This document shows positions 7,293 to 10,172 of a stretch of 10,172 nt of DNA, in pieces (the first letter of the stretch is position 1; the number at the start of each line of letters is the position of its first letter). The stretch is taken from the NCBI GenBank assembly GCA_025353985.1, contig JANXNT010000758.1, positions 1-10,172 of the forward strand. The letters run 5' to 3'. A program made the position numbers and the translations under genes. This DNA is from Limnoglobus sp. (GTDB lineage: Bacteria > Planctomycetota > Planctomycetia > Gemmatales > Gemmataceae). The notes below the pieces were generated by a model, which worked only from the letters and a program-made list of their open reading frames with translations, ran no database searches and had not been told where the DNA came from.

Positions 7293-7384
7293 GAGACAGG
7301 ATTGACAAGATGAAACAGGATTGAGAGTGCGAGCCACTTCATTTCATTCTTAAAATCCTGTAGAAATCCTGTTAATCCTCTCTT
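7293..7384. repeat. Imperfect inverted repeat of ACAGGATT-type words
   Basis: The left arm (7298-7322) reads AGGATT-GACAAGATGAA-ACAGGATT. The right arm (7354-7379), reverse-complemented, reads AGGATT-AACAGGATTTCT-ACAGGATT. The arms match over about 25 bases with a few mismatches and one gap, and pairing extends weakly outward (GAGA at 7293-7296; TCTC at 7378-7381). The loop is 7323-7353. Within each arm the word AGGATT recurs. The sequence is clearly AT-richer than its surroundings. This looks like a dispersed intergenic repeat able to fold into a long hairpin. A transcription-termination role between the upstream gene and nagA is possible, but neither strand shows a classic stem plus U-tract. 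Confidence 0.7.
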
Positions 7385-7411
7385 GCTTTCGATTCTTAAT
7401 TGAGACTCACG

Positions 7412-8518
7412 ATGCCCATTCTCGCGCGACATTATGCCACGGGTCGCCCGCTTGCGGTCGATGTTGTCGATGGCCGCATCGCGAGTGTGACGGCTGCGGT
7501 CAATTCGCCGACGTTGCCATACATTTCGCCGAGTTTCTTCGATCCGCAAATTAATGGCTGCCTCGGTTTTGGCTTCGTGTCGCCGAATTTGAACGAAGCC
7601 GCGATCCGCACGATTGCCGAGACTTGCGCCTGTCATGGCATCGGTGCGTTTGCGCCGACGCTGATTACGAGTTCATCTAAAACGCTGCAAAATGGCTTTC
7701 GTACGCTGTCGAAGTTACTCGATGCGGATGCGGAACTCGCTCGTCGTATGCCGGTGTTTCACCTAGAAGGGCCGTACATCTCCGGCGACGATGGCCCGCG
7801 CGGCGCACACCCGAAAGCGCACACGCGAGACCCCGATTGGGACGAATTCCGCCATTGGCAAGACGCCGCCGGTGGGCGCATTCGCATGGTGACGGTCGCC
7901 CCCGAACGCCAAGGCACGATGGCGTTCATCGAGCGACTCTGCGACTCCGGTGTCATTGTCGCGATTGGCCACACCGCCGCCACGGGGGCGCAGATTCGCG
8001 ATGCCGTGACCGCCGGTGCCACGACGAGTACGCACCTCGGCAACGGCTGCCATGCCACACTGCCACGCCACGAGAATGTCATTTGGGAACAACTCGCGAA
8101 CGACGGTTTGTGCGCGAGCCTGATTACCGATGGCCACCATCTGCCCGCGTCCGTGGTGCAGTCGTTCGTTCGCGCGAAGACGGCCGCACGCATCTTAATC
8201 ACGTGCGATGCGGGCAACCTCGCGGGTCTGCCACCGGGGCGTTACAACGATTGGGGCACTAACCTCGAAGTGCTGCCGAGCGGCAAAATCGTGGTGCCCG
8301 GCACACCTTACCTTGCGGGGTCGGGGTCGTTCACCGATAGTTGCATCGGCCACATGGTCCGCATGGCAGGCGTGACACTTGCCGAAGCGATCGACATGGC
8401 CGCTGTGCGAACCCGCGAACTCCTGCGACTGCCCGTACCAACGCTGACCGTTGGCGAACAAGCCGATTTCATCGTGTTTGACTGGGATGGCGAAGTCGTT
8501 CGCCCGAGGCAATTATAG
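7412..8518 (+). CDS. nagA: N-acetylglucosamine-6-phosphate deacetylase
   Basis: A cytoplasmic amidohydrolase that removes acetate from GlcNAc-6-phosphate to give glucosamine-6-phosphate, in amino-sugar or cell-wall recycling. The 368 residues compare with 382 in E. coli. The first strand carries FDPQINGC (Q46, N48), the QxN form of the metal motif found in E. coli NagA in place of HxH. Further family marks are HLEGPYISG (E119, metal ligand), AIGHTAAT (H187), STHLGNG (H208), ITDGHH and ITCDAGNLAG (D266, the catalytic Asp position). The C-terminal part has YLAGSGSFTD, matching the LAGS segment of the family. I chose the ATG at 7412 over the in-frame TTG at 7400; both have only weak ribosome sites (TTGAGA). 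No nagB or sugar transporter is next to it. Its 3' end overlaps the convergent SRAP gene by 6 bases. A related amidohydrolase with another substrate is less likely. Confidence 0.85.
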   Translation: MPILARHYATGRPLAVDVVDGRIASVTAAVNSPTLPYISPSFFDPQINGCLGFGFVSPNLNEAAIRTIAETCACHGIGAFAPTLITSSSKTLQNGFRTLSKLLDADAELARRMPVFHLEGPYISGDDGPRGAHPKAHTRDPDWDEFRHWQDAAGGRIRMVTVAPERQGTMAFIERLCDSGVIVAIGHTAATGAQIRDAVTAGATTSTHLGNGCHATLPRHENVIWEQLANDGLCASLITDGHHLPASVVQSFVRAKTAARILITCDAGNLAGLPPGRYNDWGTNLEVLPSGKIVVPGTPYLAGSGSFTDSCIGHMVRMAGVTLAEAIDMAAVRTRELLRLPVPTLTVGEQADFIVFDWDGEVVRPRQL

Positions 8519-9175
8519 TGCGGCGATGCACTCGGGGGTGTTGTTGGCGGCGCGGTTCACGGCGGGGCTAACGGCAATCACTTGCAGGAAATCATCGGCG
8601 GCGGGGCGAAGCAAATCGTGTGCGGTGTGTGCGGGCGTTTTGGCATCGAGCCAGGCGTCGTAGTCGGCGGGCGACAAGATCGCGGGCATGCGTTCGTGAT
8701 ACGGGCGAAGCGTCGCATTCGCGCAAACGGTCACAATTGCACAGGTGTAAAGTGGCTCGGTTGTCGGCGATTGCCAGATGTCCCAGATGCCGGCGAAGCC
8801 AAGGTAACCACCGTCGCGTGGCCGAAACAGGTACGGCACTTTTTTCCGCTCGACCTTCAGCCATTCGAAGAAACCATCGGCAGGGATAATGCAGCGTCGG
8901 CTGCGGAAGCTATCGCGAAACGGTGCCGACGTCTGGATCGTCTCCGCACGTGCATTCACCGGCCGCGGCCCGTCGGTCGGCGACTTCGCCCAATGCGGCA
9001 CGAAGCCCCAACTCATCGGCACCGCGCCGCGCCCACTACCATCGGGTTTGCGGCCGACCACCACGACCCGTTGCGAAGGCGCGATGTTGTACCGCGGCTC
9101 TAAAACCGGCGCGCTCAGTAACGAGAACGCCGTTGCGAGATCTTCGAGATCGGAAAGCGTGAATCGCGCGCACAT
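8513..9175 (-). CDS. yedK: SRAP-domain protein (YedK/HMCES type), abasic-site DNA-protein crosslinker
   Basis: Proteins of this family bind abasic sites in single-stranded DNA and crosslink through the N-terminal cysteine (thiazolidine link), shielding the lesion. All hallmark residues are present in 220 residues: C2, exposed once Met1 is removed; N74 in VNARAET; E104 in ADGFFEW; and H160 in YHERMP. WGFVPHW (56-62) is also typical. Length is normal for the bacterial family. The ATG at 9175 has AAGGA 10 bases upstream, and the requirement for Cys at position 2 fixes the start. It lies 25 bases after the GH94-type gene on the same strand, so it is probably cotranscribed with it. It overlaps the convergent nagA by 6 bases. 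No SOS box or other damage-response operator is visible in the short gap. Identification is very secure. Confidence 0.95.
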   Translation of the reverse strand: MCARFTLSDLEDLATAFSLLSAPVLEPRYNIAPSQRVVVVGRKPDGSGRGAVPMSWGFVPHWAKSPTDGPRPVNARAETIQTSAPFRDSFRSRRCIIPADGFFEWLKVERKKVPYLFRPRDGGYLGFAGIWDIWQSPTTEPLYTCAIVTVCANATLRPYHERMPAILSPADYDAWLDAKTPAHTAHDLLRPAADDFLQVIAVSPAVNRAANNTPECIAAL

Positions 9176-9200
9176 GTCTGGATCGTCCTTACCGTCCTGT

Positions 9201-10172
9201 TTAGCCGTTTTGCGCCCCCAGAACGATCTTCACTTCGTGGCGGCCGCCGTCGTCGACGAGATCGATTGTGGCTTGTGCGGATGCTCCATCGACGCTGACG
9301 GTGGCAATTCCGCGTTGTACGCCATTCGGGTTCTGGCACTCGATCAAGTACGTCGTCGTGCGGTAACGATATTGCATTTTGAACGATGGCCAACTCGCCG
9401 GAATGCACGGGTCGAACCGCAGTCGCGTGCCTTCACGGTGTAGTCCGAGGAGGTCTTCGAGGCCGACGCGATACATCCACGACGACGAACCGGTGTACCA
9501 CGTCCAGCCTGCGCGGCCGACGTGTGGCGTCTTCGAATACACATCGGCGGCGACCACGTACGGCTCGCCGCGATAGACTTCCACGGGCATTTCGACGGGG
9601 TTGACGAGCGTATACGCGGCGTGTGCGGCATCGCCACGGCCCAGCCCCGCGAGTGCCTTGATGACCCACGCGGCGGCGTGCGTGTACTGGCCGCCGTTTT
9701 CGCGAACGCCGGGCACGTAGCCGCGGATGTAACCCGGACGCAACGGGCCGGTGTCGAACGGCGGCTCGAATAGCAAGATCAGCCGATCGTCGGGTTTAAC
9801 GAGGCGGCTACCCACGGCGTCCATTGCTTGGGCGGCGCGTTCGTGCTGCCCACCCGCGATGACCGCCCACGATTGCGCGAGCGAGTCGATCTGGCATTCG
9901 TCGTTCGTGGCGGACCCTAACGGCGTGCCATCGTCGAAGTACGCCCGCCGATACCAGCCGCCGTCCCACGCGTTCGTTTCGACCGCATCGCGAAGCTGCA
10001 TCGCGTTCGCCCGGCTGCGGACTGCGGTGCCGACATCGCTGAAATGCTCGGCGAGTATCGCGAACTGTTCGAGAACGACGCACTGGAACCATGCCACCCA
10101 GACGCTTTCGCCGCGGCCTTCGCTACCGACGGTATTCATGCCATCGTTCCAGTCGCCGGCACCCATCAGCGG
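9201..10172 (-). CDS. GH94-family glycoside phosphorylase / cyclic beta-1,2-glucan synthase-like protein, C-terminal part
   Basis: The gene is open at the right edge, so only the last 323 residues are visible; the reading frame continues to 10172. The fragment starts inside the catalytic domain at GAGDWNDGMN, where the Asp after Trp-Asn is the general acid of GH94 phosphorylases. Other family marks follow in order: GRGESVW, NDECQIDSLAQSWA, GYVPGVRENGGQYTHAA (phosphate-site region) and GWTWYTGSSSWMYR. The end (VSVDGA, then IDLVDDGGRHEVKIVLG) resembles the C-terminus of NdvB-type cyclic beta-1,2-glucan synthases. In those large membrane proteins the GH94 domain sets ring size by phosphorolysis. 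A shorter soluble cello- or sophoro-oligosaccharide phosphorylase is the alternative. Which one cannot be decided without the missing N-terminal part. The SRAP gene follows 25 bases downstream. Confidence 0.88.
   Translation of the reverse strand, partial: PLMGAGDWNDGMNTVGSEGRGESVWVAWFQCVVLEQFAILAEHFSDVGTAVRSRANAMQLRDAVETNAWDGGWYRRAYFDDGTPLGSATNDECQIDSLAQSWAVIAGGQHERAAQAMDAVGSRLVKPDDRLILLFEPPFDTGPLRPGYIRGYVPGVRENGGQYTHAAAWVIKALAGLGRGDAAHAAYTLVNPVEMPVEVYRGEPYVVAADVYSKTPHVGRAGWTWYTGSSSWMYRVGLEDLLGLHREGTRLRFDPCIPASWPSFKMQYRYRTTTYLIECQNPNGVQRGIATVSVDGASAQATIDLVDDGGRHEVKIVLGAQNG

Noticed and set aside
7400..7411. TTG at 7400 as the nagA start
   Set aside because: It would add only four residues and has no better ribosome site. 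The ATG at 7412 puts the first beta-strand where the family usually begins.
6349..8518. The three plus-strand genes as a new multi-gene system
   Set aside because: nagA is a standard metabolic enzyme separated by a repeat element. Nothing in the sequence ties it to the two envelope proteins.

Overview
The window looks like ordinary chromosomal DNA from a planctomycete, most likely a Gemmataceae-type member (inference). The reasons are the moderately high GC content, a topoisomerase I with a long basic tail and five zinc ribbons, a large SurA/PpiD-like membrane protein of the kind common in that phylum, and small palindromic repeats between genes. I see no RNA gene, CRISPR array, transposase, phage gene or toxin-antitoxin pair, and no convincing new multi-gene system. 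The less familiar parts are one or two envelope proteins and several intergenic repeat elements.

Layout. Positions 1-344 hold no convincing gene. They contain a small element bounded by a perfect 16-bp inverted repeat (1-96) and a hairpin just downstream of topA. topA runs on the minus strand from 3362 to 345. A 166-bp divergent intergenic region separates it from a plus-strand run of three genes: a 911-residue membrane-anchored SurA/PpiD-like protein (3529-6264), an unrecognised single-pass membrane protein of 304 residues (6349-7263), and an N-acetylglucosamine-6-phosphate deacetylase, nagA (7412-8518). A strong hairpin with short purine-rich repeats lies in the first gap. A 92-bp imperfect inverted repeat built from ACAGGATT-like words lies in the second.

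nagA converges on, and overlaps by 6 bp, a minus-strand SRAP-domain gene (YedK/HMCES type, 9175-8513). That gene lies 25 bp downstream of the 3' end of a GH94 glycoside phosphorylase or cyclic beta-1,2-glucan synthase-like gene, which runs off the right edge of the window.

How the genes relate. topA and the SRAP gene are genome-maintenance functions: relief of negative supercoils and shielding of abasic sites. The SurA/PpiD-like protein and the next gene are both predicted to be anchored in the inner membrane with their bulk outside the cytoplasm, so a shared envelope role is possible but unproven. nagA and the GH94 gene concern amino-sugar and glucan metabolism and are on opposite strands. 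The neighbourhood reads as unrelated housekeeping units rather than one pathway.
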